DNA from: Methylomicrobium sp051061015
Lineage (GTDB): Bacteria > Pseudomonadota > Gammaproteobacteria > Methylococcales > Methylomonadaceae
Reading direction: 5' to 3'
Length of the DNA: 64,000 nt
Assembly (NCBI GenBank): GCA_051061015.1
Contig: JBPFEG010000052.1
Span: forward strand, 1 to 64,000
Shown here: piece after piece, positions 33,388 through 43,340 of the stretch
How positions within the stretch are numbered: the stretch's first letter is position 1
Layout: each line of letters opens with the position of its first letter
Translations under genes and position numbers: made by a program
Notes under the pieces: generated by a model
The model's database searches: none
What the model was told of the DNA's origin: nothing
What the model saw: only the letters and a program-made list of their open reading frames with translations

Positions 33388-34605
33388 TCAGCATTCTAAA
33401 AATACGGGAGAGATTGAGGAAAGGGAACCGGATTGCGGTTTCCAGTGGGGGTAATCAAAACTACGGGTTTGGAACTGTTGATAATCGTCTTGAAATTGTT
33501 GTTGTATCAGTTCTATCGATTCTCGGTTTGCAACTAAGGATTCAACACAGTCTTTGTCGAATTTTTTTCCTGCCATTTGTTGTAACCATGAAAAAGCCTC
33601 TTGATTACTCCAGGCGGATTTATAGGGACGTCTGCTGGTCAATGCATCGAAGACATCGGCCACGGTGACGATTCTCGCTTCCAGTGGAATGCGGTTTTCT
33701 CTTAAACCGGCCGGATAGCCGCTGCCATCCACCGCTTCATGGTGAAATTCAACGATATTGCGCAGAATGTCGATATTTTCCAGATTGCCCAGATCGAAAT
33801 ATTTCATGATGTTGTCGATCATTTCTCGGCCGATGGAAACGTGAGTTTTCATAATTGCGAGTTCACGCGCATCGAGAGGGGCAGGCTTTAGCAATATGTG
33901 GTCGGGAATCGCGATTTTGCCGATATCGTGTAACGGCGCAAAGCTATAAACATGCTCGACATAGTTGTCATCGTAGTGGTATTTTTTTGCCAGTGACGCA
34001 GCGATGAGCCGGGCGTAGCGCGACATCCGGTCCAAGTGACTGCCGGTTTCCGGATCCCGGAAATGCGACATGTGCAGCGCGGTCTTTATCGTCGCAGTCA
34101 ATATATGAGTCGTTGCTAATTCATTGATTATCTGTAAAGAAATCATATGCCCATACAAATCGAGCTGATTCAGGACGTTTTCGGTAAACACTTCGGTTTC
34201 AAGCGAATTAAAAAAAAGAAAACCGACAAAAGTGCTGTTAAATAAAATGGGTCGGGTATAGCTCGCGCCATAGTTGGAGCGGCCGATACGCTGGCTGTGT
34301 TCCTGAAGAGCTCTGCCGAAAGGTGCGAAATTATTGACTACGCGGGGCCGCCCCAGGTTAAAAATTTCTTTCAGAGAAGGGGCATCATCCAGAGGGATTT
34401 GGTAGTGTGATAAGGGGTCTTCCTGCCCACTGCTATGCATATAGGTTTTTACGGCGGACGTCTTGGCATCGTACAGGGCTACCGAAATCCGGGCGATAAA
34501 AGGCATTTCCTCCTGAATCAATTGATGGACGTAAATCAGTTTTTCTTTAAGCGGTTTATCACTGCTTAAAGCGCCGAGTCGGTCCTCATGTCTAAACATT
34601 GGCAT
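33388..34605 (-). CDS. GAF-like plus HD-GYP c-di-GMP phosphodiesterase
   Basis: 405 residues. An N-terminal GAF-like sensor (about 25-165) is followed by an HD-GYP domain (about 190-385). The catalytic motifs are HDIGK, the HHE metal ligands and DGSGYP (the GYP motif); VADVFDALTSRRPYK is also typical. It should degrade c-di-GMP to pGpG or GMP. The ATG at 34605 (or 34599) lies inside the end of the GGDEF-EAL gene, a 14-base overlap, so the two opposing c-di-GMP enzymes are made together. Confidence 0.93.
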   Translation of the reverse strand: MPMFRHEDRLGALSSDKPLKEKLIYVHQLIQEEMPFIARISVALYDAKTSAVKTYMHSSGQEDPLSHYQIPLDDAPSLKEIFNLGRPRVVNNFAPFGRALQEHSQRIGRSNYGASYTRPILFNSTFVGFLFFNSLETEVFTENVLNQLDLYGHMISLQIINELATTHILTATIKTALHMSHFRDPETGSHLDRMSRYARLIAASLAKKYHYDDNYVEHVYSFAPLHDIGKIAIPDHILLKPAPLDARELAIMKTHVSIGREMIDNIMKYFDLGNLENIDILRNIVEFHHEAVDGSGYPAGLRENRIPLEARIVTVADVFDALTSRRPYKSAWSNQEAFSWLQQMAGKKFDKDCVESLVANRESIELIQQQFQDDYQQFQTRSFDYPHWKPQSGSLSSISPVFLEC

Positions 34606-36832
34606 TGCGTGTGTCCATACTCATCATGCACTTACTGTAATTCAACGACTTGGAGTCCCAGGATGGGGGATGATACATCCAGCAGTCCATCTTTGGGTGG
34701 GGCAAGCCGATATGGAATCCTTGTACGTAGTCGACACCCATGCCGTGCAAGGCTTCGAAAATTCCCTTGTTTTCGACATACTCGGCGATTATCCCTATAT
34801 CCAGGTCTCTACAAAGATTGAACAGGTTATGCACGAGCGCGTAATCGGTTTTGGAACTCAACATGTTACGCACGTAACCGCCGTTGATTTTTGCATAATC
34901 GAAGCGCAATTCGCGTAAGTAGTGAAAAGAGTTATGACTGCTGCCGAAATCGTCCAGCGCGAAACCGAATCCCTTGTCGCGCAGTCTGGTAATGAAGGCG
35001 CGCATTTTTTTCATATTGTTGATCGCATCGCGCTCCGTAATTTCAAAGACGAGGCAGTCGGGTGAGAGCATCAGGCGATCGCATAAAGCTTCGGCATAAC
35101 TGAGGATGCCGCGGCTTTCGATCTCCTGAGCGGAAAGATTGATGAACATTTTCGGCTTATCGAGCTTGCAGTTTGCTATTCGGCAGGCGTTCCGGCAGTC
35201 GAGTGACTTCTTGATGATGGTACGGTCGAATTCGCGGGCTAAACCATATCTTTCGATCGTTTCAATGAAACTGTCGGCCAGAACGATAGTGCCGTCGGCT
35301 TCTTTCAGTCGAGCCAGGGCCTCGTAACCGAATATGGCGCCGCTGCGGCAATCGATGATCGGCTGGTAGTAGACAAGAAAGCGGTCTTCACGCATGGCGA
35401 TCCGCAAAGCTTCGGCCTGCTCCTGATCATGCTGCTTGAATTGCGCTTTATTTTCCGTCTTATTCAGGCAGCAGATGGCGTCTTTACCAATTTTCTTGGC
35501 GTTGTACATCGCCAAATCAGCACCAGCCAACAAGTCGTGACTGTTGCTGCCGTCTTGCGGATAGGAAACGACCCCGATCGACACGGTGATATGAAATGGT
35601 TTGCCATTTCCTGAAGAGAAAGTCTTTTCCTTAAGTTTCTCGGAGATGCTGTTCGCGATACGGATTGCGCTCGACCGGCCCCATTCAGGCAGGATCACCC
35701 CGAACTCGTCTCCGCCGATACGTGCGGTAAAATCCTCTTTGCGGCTATGGCTGAGCAATATGCCTCCCAATAATCGTAACGCTTGGTCGCCTATCGCATG
35801 TCCGTAGGTGTCGTTGATATCCTTGAAATTGTCGATATCCAGTAACAGTAATGAGAATGGCTCGCCGGTGCGTCCGGAGCGGGTAATCTCAGTCTCGAGC
35901 GTATTATTGAAATGGCGGCGGTTATGGAGGCTCGTAAGAGGGTCGTGGTGAGCGTGGTATTCCAGTTCCGACAAGGTATGTGACAAGGCTTTGCTGGACC
36001 CGACCACCATCACCAGCACAGCAAGAATGGAATGAATAATGCTTTCTTCATGCGGAGTTATTTTCTTTTCCGAAGCGAAAGCCATGCCCAGTAAACCGTT
36101 AACTCCGGGAGTGTGTTGAGGAATAGTAGCGGTTAAGAGCGGCATTTTGCCGTTAGGGGCTGATTCGTGATCGCGGGTCAGCATAAACTCTTCAAACATA
36201 AACGGCGCAGAAGCTAACTGAAATTCCTGGGAGAGTCGTTCGGTCAATGCCGCGCGTACTTGAATTCGAAAGGGTTGGGAATAAGCGCGGGGATAAAAGA
36301 TAAAGATTGATATTTCGCTTTGTTCGGTAAACGCGATAAAGAAATAATTGAAGGGAAAGGTTTGATGGAAGTCCAACAGAATTTCTTGGACGAATTCTTT
36401 CCAATCGGTCACTCTGTCATGTGATAAAACGATACGTTCGAGGACCTGATTCTGTCGCTCGAAAAGTGTTTTTTCGATAAGAGTCTCGGACAGCTGATCA
36501 CGGGTCATATTGAACCCCTGCATCAACGTTTGCAGATGTTGCCGATCTATCAGCCATTGCTTGGCTCTTTCACTGAACAGCAGTTTGAGGCATTCACCCA
36601 GTCGGGCATAATCAGTCGCGATTTTGCTCATCGCAGGGTCGTCGTGCGGCGAAATGCCGACTTTTCGCGCGACGAGCAGATGGGCGGATATTTCGTTATG
36701 CAGGTTGTGGATCATTTCCACAATATCCGAGACATAAATCTGGTTGCGGGTTTGGCTTTCCAACAAGGATGCCAACTGGGTGACCACCTGGATGCGCACT
36801 GCGTTAAAGTAATTATCCGATTGAATGTTCAT
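34592..36832 (-). CDS. GGDEF-EAL dual-domain c-di-GMP enzyme with GAF-like sensor region
   Basis: 746 residues. Order: N-terminal helical region (1-120), GAF-like segment (about 120-310), GGDEF domain (about 318-480) and EAL domain (about 495-740). The active-site RIGGDEFGVIL is intact, and RKED five residues before it fits the product-inhibition I-site RxxD. The EAL domain keeps YEALARL and DDFGSS, so both synthesis and breakdown may be possible. No membrane helices are seen, so it is cytoplasmic. It follows the ODP gene by 37 bases. Confidence 0.94.
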   Translation of the reverse strand: MNIQSDNYFNAVRIQVVTQLASLLESQTRNQIYVSDIVEMIHNLHNEISAHLLVARKVGISPHDDPAMSKIATDYARLGECLKLLFSERAKQWLIDRQHLQTLMQGFNMTRDQLSETLIEKTLFERQNQVLERIVLSHDRVTDWKEFVQEILLDFHQTFPFNYFFIAFTEQSEISIFIFYPRAYSQPFRIQVRAALTERLSQEFQLASAPFMFEEFMLTRDHESAPNGKMPLLTATIPQHTPGVNGLLGMAFASEKKITPHEESIIHSILAVLVMVVGSSKALSHTLSELEYHAHHDPLTSLHNRRHFNNTLETEITRSGRTGEPFSLLLLDIDNFKDINDTYGHAIGDQALRLLGGILLSHSRKEDFTARIGGDEFGVILPEWGRSSAIRIANSISEKLKEKTFSSGNGKPFHITVSIGVVSYPQDGSNSHDLLAGADLAMYNAKKIGKDAICCLNKTENKAQFKQHDQEQAEALRIAMREDRFLVYYQPIIDCRSGAIFGYEALARLKEADGTIVLADSFIETIERYGLAREFDRTIIKKSLDCRNACRIANCKLDKPKMFINLSAQEIESRGILSYAEALCDRLMLSPDCLVFEITERDAINNMKKMRAFITRLRDKGFGFALDDFGSSHNSFHYLRELRFDYAKINGGYVRNMLSSKTDYALVHNLFNLCRDLDIGIIAEYVENKGIFEALHGMGVDYVQGFHIGLPHPKMDCWMYHPPSWDSKSLNYSKCMMSMDTRNANV

Positions 36833-36869
36833 AGTCTTCTCGATGCAAAAAAATTCGTTAGCGGCACTA

Positions 36870-37658
36870 TCAGGAAAAAACAGTGTCGCTAGACGGCATC
36901 GCGAAGCGCCCGCCGGCTTCCATTAACTTGATCCTGCATCGCAAATTCTTAAACCAGGCGAGAAAATCTTGCACCGCTTTACCGCGGTAACTGGGGCCAT
37001 GTTGCGGGGCGAGTATGTCGATTTCCAGGTTTGCAATTGTGTCCAGCCAACACAGCACAGCCTTGTTAGGGCACATATAGCGCTGGTGGAATGCTTTTAT
37101 ATAAGGAATGTGGTTTTCAAAGTCATCGACAAAAGGGTCGTCGTTGTCATTCGGCATCATCGCGGCGCCAATATCGCCGGTAAACAAAATTTTGGACAGC
37201 AGATCATAGACGTTGATCTGGCCTTCTGAATGCAGAAAATGCGCAGGCAGGATTTTCAGCCGGAAGCTTGGGGCGGGTTCACAATCCATGCCTTCGTCGG
37301 GGATGCCGACAAACCGCTTCATGTTCTTAAGGCCGTAATGCGGCAAAAAGCGCAGCCAGATACGTGAAACATGAACCGGAGCATTGCAGAGGTCTAACCA
37401 GGTCGCAAGTCCGCCCACAATATCGGGATCCTGGTGTGAAAGATTGATGGCTCGTATCTGGTCCGGATTGAGATGGCGGAGCATCTCGGCAAGCACCCTC
37501 GGCATGACGCCAAATCCTCCCGGATCGAGCAGGACGCCGATATTGTTGTGCATGACTAAATATTGATTGGAGCGTATGCCGTCTTCTTCAATAAGCTCGC
37601 TTTCGTTGAGCAAAAAGAAACGATGGTGTTCCGATTGGAACAGGCTGATGTTACGCAT
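36870..37658 (-). CDS. ODP-family metallo-beta-lactamase-fold di-iron protein
   Basis: 262 residues. It matches the ODP (oxygen-binding di-iron protein) branch of the metallo-beta-lactamase fold: SHQDPDIVGG in place of the hydrolase HxHxDH, then PAHFLHSEGQ, ILFTGDIGAA and APQHGPSYRG, which give the His/Asp/Glu iron ligands. In Treponema denticola such a protein binds O2 stably and feeds a chemotaxis system (known for the family). Here it heads an operon of c-di-GMP enzymes, so I infer oxygen or redox control of c-di-GMP. It starts at ATG 37658. Confidence 0.87.
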   Translation of the reverse strand: MRNISLFQSEHHRFFLLNESELIEEDGIRSNQYLVMHNNIGVLLDPGGFGVMPRVLAEMLRHLNPDQIRAINLSHQDPDIVGGLATWLDLCNAPVHVSRIWLRFLPHYGLKNMKRFVGIPDEGMDCEPAPSFRLKILPAHFLHSEGQINVYDLLSKILFTGDIGAAMMPNDNDDPFVDDFENHIPYIKAFHQRYMCPNKAVLCWLDTIANLEIDILAPQHGPSYRGKAVQDFLAWFKNLRCRIKLMEAGGRFAMPSSDTVFS

Positions 37659-38516
37659 AACTCTCTTTTTAATGGATGGTTTTTATTATTGTTATTTACG
37701 CTTACCTGAGGCATAGAGAGTATCCGCAGGAGCTTTAGTTAGAGCTGATCTTGTCGCTTCTAAATTATCTGTCTGTTTGAAGCGTACTCGCTCTTCAAAA
37801 ATTACGTTTTCGCTTGTTTTCAGTTGGCATTTCTGCGGAGGGCAAGTGATAGTTCATGGCAAATGGATGGAGTGCGGATATTGTTTTTGTCGGTTATCTA
37901 TCAAAATTTCGAATAGGTAATATAACTTTTTACTTTGATAAAGAGTATAAAACAAAAATTTTGTGTTTCAAGGTTAAGCCCAGATTAAAATATTCAATTC
38001 GTAGATTGCCTGGAGAAAAGAATCCAGAGAGGCGTAAACTGAGAAAGCATACAGTGAGGAAACAGGTATAAAGGCAAGAAACAATGGCTTGAATGTCTAC
38101 CTTCGTTTTTAGCAACTTCAACCTCATGCCGGGCTGAAAACAGCGAAAACAAAGATTGAGTTTTTTTTCGATTACTGATCCTTTGGCAGAGACTGAGGCA
38201 TGAACCGACGGAAGGCGGCAGGGGTAAAATTCTGCAGGAGTTGGCAGGCGGAATGGGGAAGGGCGAGAAAGAAGTGCGAAAATAGTTAAGGAGGACTTGC
38301 GCAGGCTTAGCCCGAATAAAATGGACTGTGACTTTAGTGGTGCTACCCGTTGAACGACTTCAATGTCTGACTGGAACAAAGGAATTTAGAGCGAAGGGAA
38401 GGTCTTTCAGGGTATCGGGCACTCATCGCTGGATATGTCCGGTCGATACCCTTCACGAATATTATTTTCTCGTCGTTTGCGAACAGAGATTAAGCGTCAT
38501 CTAGCGAAAATTTGAT
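37659..38516. other. Intergenic region, no supportable gene
   Basis: 858 bases. Short open frames (for example 37856-38071) show no family likeness or ribosome-binding sites. The part next to 37658 should contain the promoter of the ODP operon. An inverted repeat lies at 38409-38452. Confidence 0.5.
38409..38452. repeat. Perfect 9-base inverted repeat
   Basis: AGGGTATCG (38409-38417) pairs with CGATACCCT (38444-38452) across a 26-base loop. It lies about 65 bases beyond the stop of the minus-strand rnm gene and could end that transcript, although no T tract follows. Confidence 0.4.
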
Positions 38517-39350
38517 CTACGGGAGCAATTCCCAAACCGGTAGAATATCCGGAGGCAAGGGCGCAAGACGGCCCAGTTCGACGTATTGATTGACAGGGCT
38601 GTGAAAGTCAGAGCCTGCCGAGCCTGCAAGATCAAAGCGTTTCGCATAATCGGCCATGGTTTTGATTTCCTCGGGGTTATAGCGCCCGGTCACAATTTCC
38701 ACAGCTTGGCCTCCGGCTTCCTTGAATGCATTCAGCAGGCGCCTGAGCCAACTGGCCGTCAGCTGGTAACGCAAAGGATGCGCGAGTACGGCGATGCCGC
38801 CCGATTTTACGATCCAGTCGATCGCCGTGCTCATTTCCGCCCAAGGGGTAGCAACGTAGGCCGCCTTGCCTTTCGCCAGATAGCGGTCGAAGGCTTCCTG
38901 CTGGCTGGTCACATGGCCTTGCGAGAGCAGAAAATCGGCGAAATGGGTGCGGGTGATCATGCTCTCTCCGGCCATTTTTTTGACCGCTTCCAGCGCGCCG
39001 GGGATGCGTTTTTTTTCAAGCTTCAGAGCGATTTGTTCCGCGCGCTGCAGGCGCACATTCCGCAAATTATGCGTTGCTTCGGCAAGCGGGTCATAGGCAG
39101 GGTCAATGCCGAGCCCGACGATATGCAGGCATTTTCCCTGCCAATCAGTGGACAGTTCAATGCCGGAAATGAAGCGGATACCTGCGGTTTCCGCCGAGCG
39201 TTTCGCTTCGTCGAGTCCGGCGGTGGTATCGTGATCGGTCAGGGCCAGCGTGGTCACTCCCTGCTGATGCGCGCGCCGGACTAATTCGGTCGGAGAAAGG
39301 GCGCCGTCGGAAGCGGTGGAGTGACAATGCAGGTCGTAAATTTCGGACAT
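38517..39350 (-). CDS. rnm: PHP-domain 5'-3' exoribonuclease (RNase AM, TrpH)
   Basis: 277 residues. The N-terminal metal-binding motif DLHCHSTASDG and LALTDHDT define the PHP domain; VLAHPLRYQ and GSDFHSP supply further metal ligands. The E. coli protein (YciV/TrpH/Rnm) trims the 5' ends of 23S and other rRNAs and acts on pAp. Length and motifs are normal. It starts at ATG 39350 and is followed at some distance by the ODP-operon promoter region. Confidence 0.92.
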   Translation of the reverse strand: MSEIYDLHCHSTASDGALSPTELVRRAHQQGVTTLALTDHDTTAGLDEAKRSAETAGIRFISGIELSTDWQGKCLHIVGLGIDPAYDPLAEATHNLRNVRLQRAEQIALKLEKKRIPGALEAVKKMAGESMITRTHFADFLLSQGHVTSQQEAFDRYLAKGKAAYVATPWAEMSTAIDWIVKSGGIAVLAHPLRYQLTASWLRRLLNAFKEAGGQAVEIVTGRYNPEEIKTMADYAKRFDLAGSAGSDFHSPVNQYVELGRLAPLPPDILPVWELLP

Positions 39351-39415
39351 GAATTATTGAGTGTTATCGTGATGATTTTTTGATGAGCCTGCCCAATTTT
39401 GCCTTTCACCTGCGG

Positions 39416-41236
39416 CTATTGATACTCGCCATAGAGTTTTGCATAAAGGCCATTCTGGGCAATCAGCGTCTCATGCCGACCCTGCTCGCAGATCTGGCCT
39501 TCTTCAAATACATAGACATGATCGGCCTGTTTGACCGCGCTCAGCCTGTGGGCAATGATGATTGTAGTCAAACCCTCCAAAAAACCGGCCAGCGCTTGAT
39601 GCAGTTTGTATTCGGTTTCGCTGTCGAGCGCGGAGGTGGCCTCGTCCAGAATCACGACTTTCGGTTTTGCGATAATCATCCTGGCGATGGCGAGGCGTTG
39701 ACGTTGTCCGCCCGACAAGCGCATACCGTGTCGCCCCACAACGCTATCCAATCCGGTCGGCAAGTCTTTTATAATGTCGTCGAGCTGAGCCTTCTCCAGT
39801 GCATTCCATAATTCCGCATCGGTCACGGTTCGCCCTAAGGTCAAATTCGCACGGATCGTGTCGTTGAACAGGACAGGTTGCTGCAAGACGGTTACCACGT
39901 TTTCTCTGACTACTTCAAGGCCGATCTGTTCCATGGGGATATCGTCGAAATAGATCGTGCCGCTCTGGGCAGGATAAAGGCCGATCAAGGTCTGGATCAA
40001 GGTCGATTTGCCGCCGCCGCTGGCGCCGACCAGTGCAACTTTGTCGCCGGCGTTGATCGTCAGATTGATCCCGTTCAGCACTTTTTCTTCACCGTAGCTG
40101 AAATGCAGGTTCTCGATCCGGATCGCAACCGTCTTCTTGTTCAGGAACGGATTTTTGAGATGCGGATAGTGGGGTTCCTGTTTGAGTGCTTTTAATTTGT
40201 TGATCCGGGCCAGGGCCGCTTTCGCCGCATAAAAGGCGTACTGAATGTTCAGGATTTCCTGGACCGGCGCCATCATGAACCAGAGATAGCCGAACACCGC
40301 AAGCATCTGACCTATTGACAGATCCGAATAGAAGACCATCAGCATCGCCAAGGCGCGGAAAATGTCGAAGCCGAACAGGAAAATCAGAAAACTCAGCCGG
40401 TTCGCCGCGTCGCTTTTCCAGGCATAGGCGGCCGAGTACTCCTTCACATAGCGTGCCGATTCGATTAATTGACGGCAATAATGTTTTTCGCGGTTGCTGG
40501 CGCGGATCTGATGAATCGCTTCGAGGGTCTCGGTCAAGGATTCCTGAAAAATCCCGTAGGCGGTATTTTCCTTATTTTTCAGATCCTTGACCTTGCCGCC
40601 GACCACGCGGGTAAAATAGATCACGACCGGATTCAGCAGCAAAATAAACAAGCCTAGCCGCCAGTTCATCCAGAGCAGAATCACCGCGGTGCCGAAAATA
40701 GTCAGGCTGGCGACCAGCAATTTGCTGATCGTGTTGCCGATGAAATGGTCGATCGTGTCCAGATCAGTCACTAGATGTGTCACGATCGAACCGGTGCCGA
40801 GGCTTTCGTATTCAGCCATCGAGATTGTTTGCAGATGGCCGATCAGATTAAGGCGGATCCGGAAGATGATGTCTTTCGCTATACAGGAAAACTCGCGCGC
40901 CTGGATGATGTTGAGAATGATCGCGATGATCCGGAGCAGCAGGCTCGCAAGCAGCACCGCCGTAATATAAAAGATCGGCACTTGCCATTCGGTCGGTACG
41001 AGCGGGTTCAGCGTTTCAATGATCAGGCCGGGCTTATGCAGCAGGATTTCGTCTACCAGCAGCGGCATGAACAGCGGCACCGGTACGTTCGCGATCATCG
41101 CCAGGGTAGCGATGATATGGGAGTAAATCAGAGCTTTTTTGTGTTCGCCGGCAATTTGAAAGATATAATTCCAGCTAAAAGGTGCCGCCTGAGATGGGGT
41201 GGGCTTCGAGTACACGTTTTCGGTCAAATTCGTCAT
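39416..41236 (-). CDS. ABC exporter half-transporter (permease fused to ATPase)
   Basis: 606 residues: six membrane helices (about 30-330) followed by an ATPase domain. Walker A GASGGGKST, signature LSGGQRQR, Walker B VVILDEATSALD and switch His in IIAHRLSA are all intact. It is of the MsbA/multidrug-lipid type and works as a homodimer or with a partner; the substrate is unknown. The TTIIIAHRL and LPTGLDSVVGRHG patterns are typical. It is divergent from slt, with starts about 115 bases apart, and 65 bases upstream of rnm on the same strand. Confidence 0.92.
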   Translation of the reverse strand: MTNLTENVYSKPTPSQAAPFSWNYIFQIAGEHKKALIYSHIIATLAMIANVPVPLFMPLLVDEILLHKPGLIIETLNPLVPTEWQVPIFYITAVLLASLLLRIIAIILNIIQAREFSCIAKDIIFRIRLNLIGHLQTISMAEYESLGTGSIVTHLVTDLDTIDHFIGNTISKLLVASLTIFGTAVILLWMNWRLGLFILLLNPVVIYFTRVVGGKVKDLKNKENTAYGIFQESLTETLEAIHQIRASNREKHYCRQLIESARYVKEYSAAYAWKSDAANRLSFLIFLFGFDIFRALAMLMVFYSDLSIGQMLAVFGYLWFMMAPVQEILNIQYAFYAAKAALARINKLKALKQEPHYPHLKNPFLNKKTVAIRIENLHFSYGEEKVLNGINLTINAGDKVALVGASGGGKSTLIQTLIGLYPAQSGTIYFDDIPMEQIGLEVVRENVVTVLQQPVLFNDTIRANLTLGRTVTDAELWNALEKAQLDDIIKDLPTGLDSVVGRHGMRLSGGQRQRLAIARMIIAKPKVVILDEATSALDSETEYKLHQALAGFLEGLTTIIIAHRLSAVKQADHVYVFEEGQICEQGRHETLIAQNGLYAKLYGEYQ

Positions 41237-41350
41237 ATTTTCCGCGCCATTATAGCGAAGCCTTGGGTTTAGTCATAGTTCGCTGCGATTTAGCGGCATT
41301 CTGCGGTCAATCCCATTGGGACCGTTTTTTCAATCAATTTCTCAAACAGA

Positions 41351-43261
41351 ATGAAATCCTTGCAAATCATTTTTATGACCGTGTGTCTGGCGATAAGAAG
41401 TGACGCTGCCTGGACGCGTGACTGGCAGCGTGAGCGCAGCGATTTCGTGCTGGCTGAGCAAGCGATCGAGCGGGGCGATGGGGCGGTTTTTCAGGCGCTC
41501 GCCGATGCTCTGGTCGGCTATCCGCTTTATCCTTATCTTCAGTATCAGTGGTTAAAAAAAGACCTGAAACAAATCGATAAAATCCGCGCGTTTCTGGTGG
41601 AGTATAAGGACTCCCGGTATGCTCCGCTGCTGCGGGAAAAGTGGCTTAAATCGTTGGCCGAGCAGGGCCAGTGGCGGGAGTATATCGATAATTATGTTGC
41701 CGACGGCGATGTGGCGCTCGAATGCCTGTACCATTGGGCTCAGTACCAGACCGGATTTCGTGAACAGGCCCTGCTGCATGCCAAACGATTGTGGCTGAGC
41801 GGCAGTTCACAGCCGGGCGAATGCGAAACGCTATTTACGGAGCTGTCAAAATCCGTATTGATGACTCGGGAGATGATATGGCAACGTTTCGAATTGGCAT
41901 TAAAGGAAAACCATCGCCAACTGGCAGAGTCTCTCGCGCGTCAGCTGACCGGTTTAGACCGTGATGCGGCGGAGTCATGGCTTGAAGCCGATAAAAATCC
42001 CGAGCTGATCATTGAAGCAAAGGGGCGTTTGGGCAACGACAAGTTGTTTGCCCGGATTTTTATCCATGGAATCGACCGATTGGCCAGGTCCGATCCGGAG
42101 AAAGCGCTGCTGCTGTGGGATGCCGAAAAAGCAGACTTACAAACGGAAGACCGTCTTAAACAAATGACCGAGCGCAGGCTGGCGCTGGCCTTGGCGTTTC
42201 AAAGAAAAGCGGGCGCCTATGACCGCCTGACCGGTTTGCGAGTTTATGATGATGAAGTCAGAGAGTGGCGGGTTAGAGCCGCTCTGTTCGAACAAAACTG
42301 GGAGCACATTGCGGCGGCCGTATCGGGACTGACGCTCGAAGAGCTTAAAGAACCGCGGTGGCAATATTGGCAGGCACGCGTATTTGCGATTGCCGGACAC
42401 AATAGGGAGGCACGTTCATTGTATTTGCAGGCTGCGAATGACCGGAGCTTTTATGGGTTTCTGGCCGCGGATGCGGTATCGCAACCTTATCGCCTGGCGG
42501 ATAATCCGGTACCCGTGGCAGCAAATGATCTGATGAAGTTGGCAGCCGAAAAGGATTTTCAGGCCGTGATGGAACTCAGAGCTTTAAATCGCGATATGGA
42601 GGCCCAGCGGCAATGGGGGTTTACGGTTGATAAATTGACCAAGGAGAAACGCGCCCGGGCCGCAAAGCTTGCAGAATCTTGGGGTGGATGGGAGCAAATC
42701 GCCATCAGGACGCTGGTCAAGGCGGATTATTGGGATGATCTGTCCTTACGCTTTCCGGTCCGCTATCTGGAGCAGGTGCAAAGCAATGCATTTCGGCAGA
42801 ATCTGGATCCTGCGGTCGTATTGGGTCTGATCAGACAGGAAAGCATGCTCGACAGCAAAGCCGAATCGTCCGTCGGCGCCAAGGGTTTGATGCAGGTGAT
42901 GCCGAAAACAGGCAGACAGATTGCACGGGAAATTCAGCAAAATCTGGAAACTGACGCCAGCCTGTTCGACCCGAACGTGAATATTCAATTGGGGGCTTAT
43001 TACTTCAGGAAACTGCTGGAGCGTTTCAATGGCCATGTGGCGTTGGCGGCGGCGGCTTATAACGCGGGTCCCGCAAGAGTGGCGAAATGGTTGCCGAACG
43101 GGACTGCAATGCCTGCGGATATTTGGGTTGAAACGATTCCGTATAAAGAAACCCGAAAATATGTGGCTTCTGTTTTATCTTATGCAATCATTTATCAACA
43201 CCGTCTTAACAAAAATGCCTTAAAGATGAAGAACCTGATGCCCGCCATTCCGGCCGGGTAA
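41351..43261 (+). CDS. slt: Soluble lytic murein transglycosylase
   Basis: 636 residues. A signal peptide is followed by a long alpha-helical superhelix (U and L domains) and a C-terminal lysozyme-like domain from about residue 475. The catalytic Glu is in GLIRQESMLDSKA; SVGAKGLMQVMPKT, NIQLGAYYF and ALAAAAYNAGP are the other lytic transglycosylase motifs. It cleaves peptidoglycan in the periplasm, forming anhydromuramic ends. Length matches E. coli Slt70 (about 640). It starts at ATG 41351. Confidence 0.95.
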   Translation: MKSLQIIFMTVCLAIRSDAAWTRDWQRERSDFVLAEQAIERGDGAVFQALADALVGYPLYPYLQYQWLKKDLKQIDKIRAFLVEYKDSRYAPLLREKWLKSLAEQGQWREYIDNYVADGDVALECLYHWAQYQTGFREQALLHAKRLWLSGSSQPGECETLFTELSKSVLMTREMIWQRFELALKENHRQLAESLARQLTGLDRDAAESWLEADKNPELIIEAKGRLGNDKLFARIFIHGIDRLARSDPEKALLLWDAEKADLQTEDRLKQMTERRLALALAFQRKAGAYDRLTGLRVYDDEVREWRVRAALFEQNWEHIAAAVSGLTLEELKEPRWQYWQARVFAIAGHNREARSLYLQAANDRSFYGFLAADAVSQPYRLADNPVPVAANDLMKLAAEKDFQAVMELRALNRDMEAQRQWGFTVDKLTKEKRARAAKLAESWGGWEQIAIRTLVKADYWDDLSLRFPVRYLEQVQSNAFRQNLDPAVVLGLIRQESMLDSKAESSVGAKGLMQVMPKTGRQIAREIQQNLETDASLFDPNVNIQLGAYYFRKLLERFNGHVALAAAAYNAGPARVAKWLPNGTAMPADIWVETIPYKETRKYVASVLSYAIIYQHRLNKNALKMKNLMPAIPAG

Positions 43262-43340
43262 AAATGAGCTGATTTTTTTTAGTGCCTGATAGATAATATG
43301 CGGAACCAACTTAATAGAAATTTGCCAAGGTAAACACAGA

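Noticed and set aside
37856..38071. 71-codon plus-strand frame in the gap before rnm
   Set aside because: No ribosome-binding site or recognisable motif, and its basic composition is typical of random frames.
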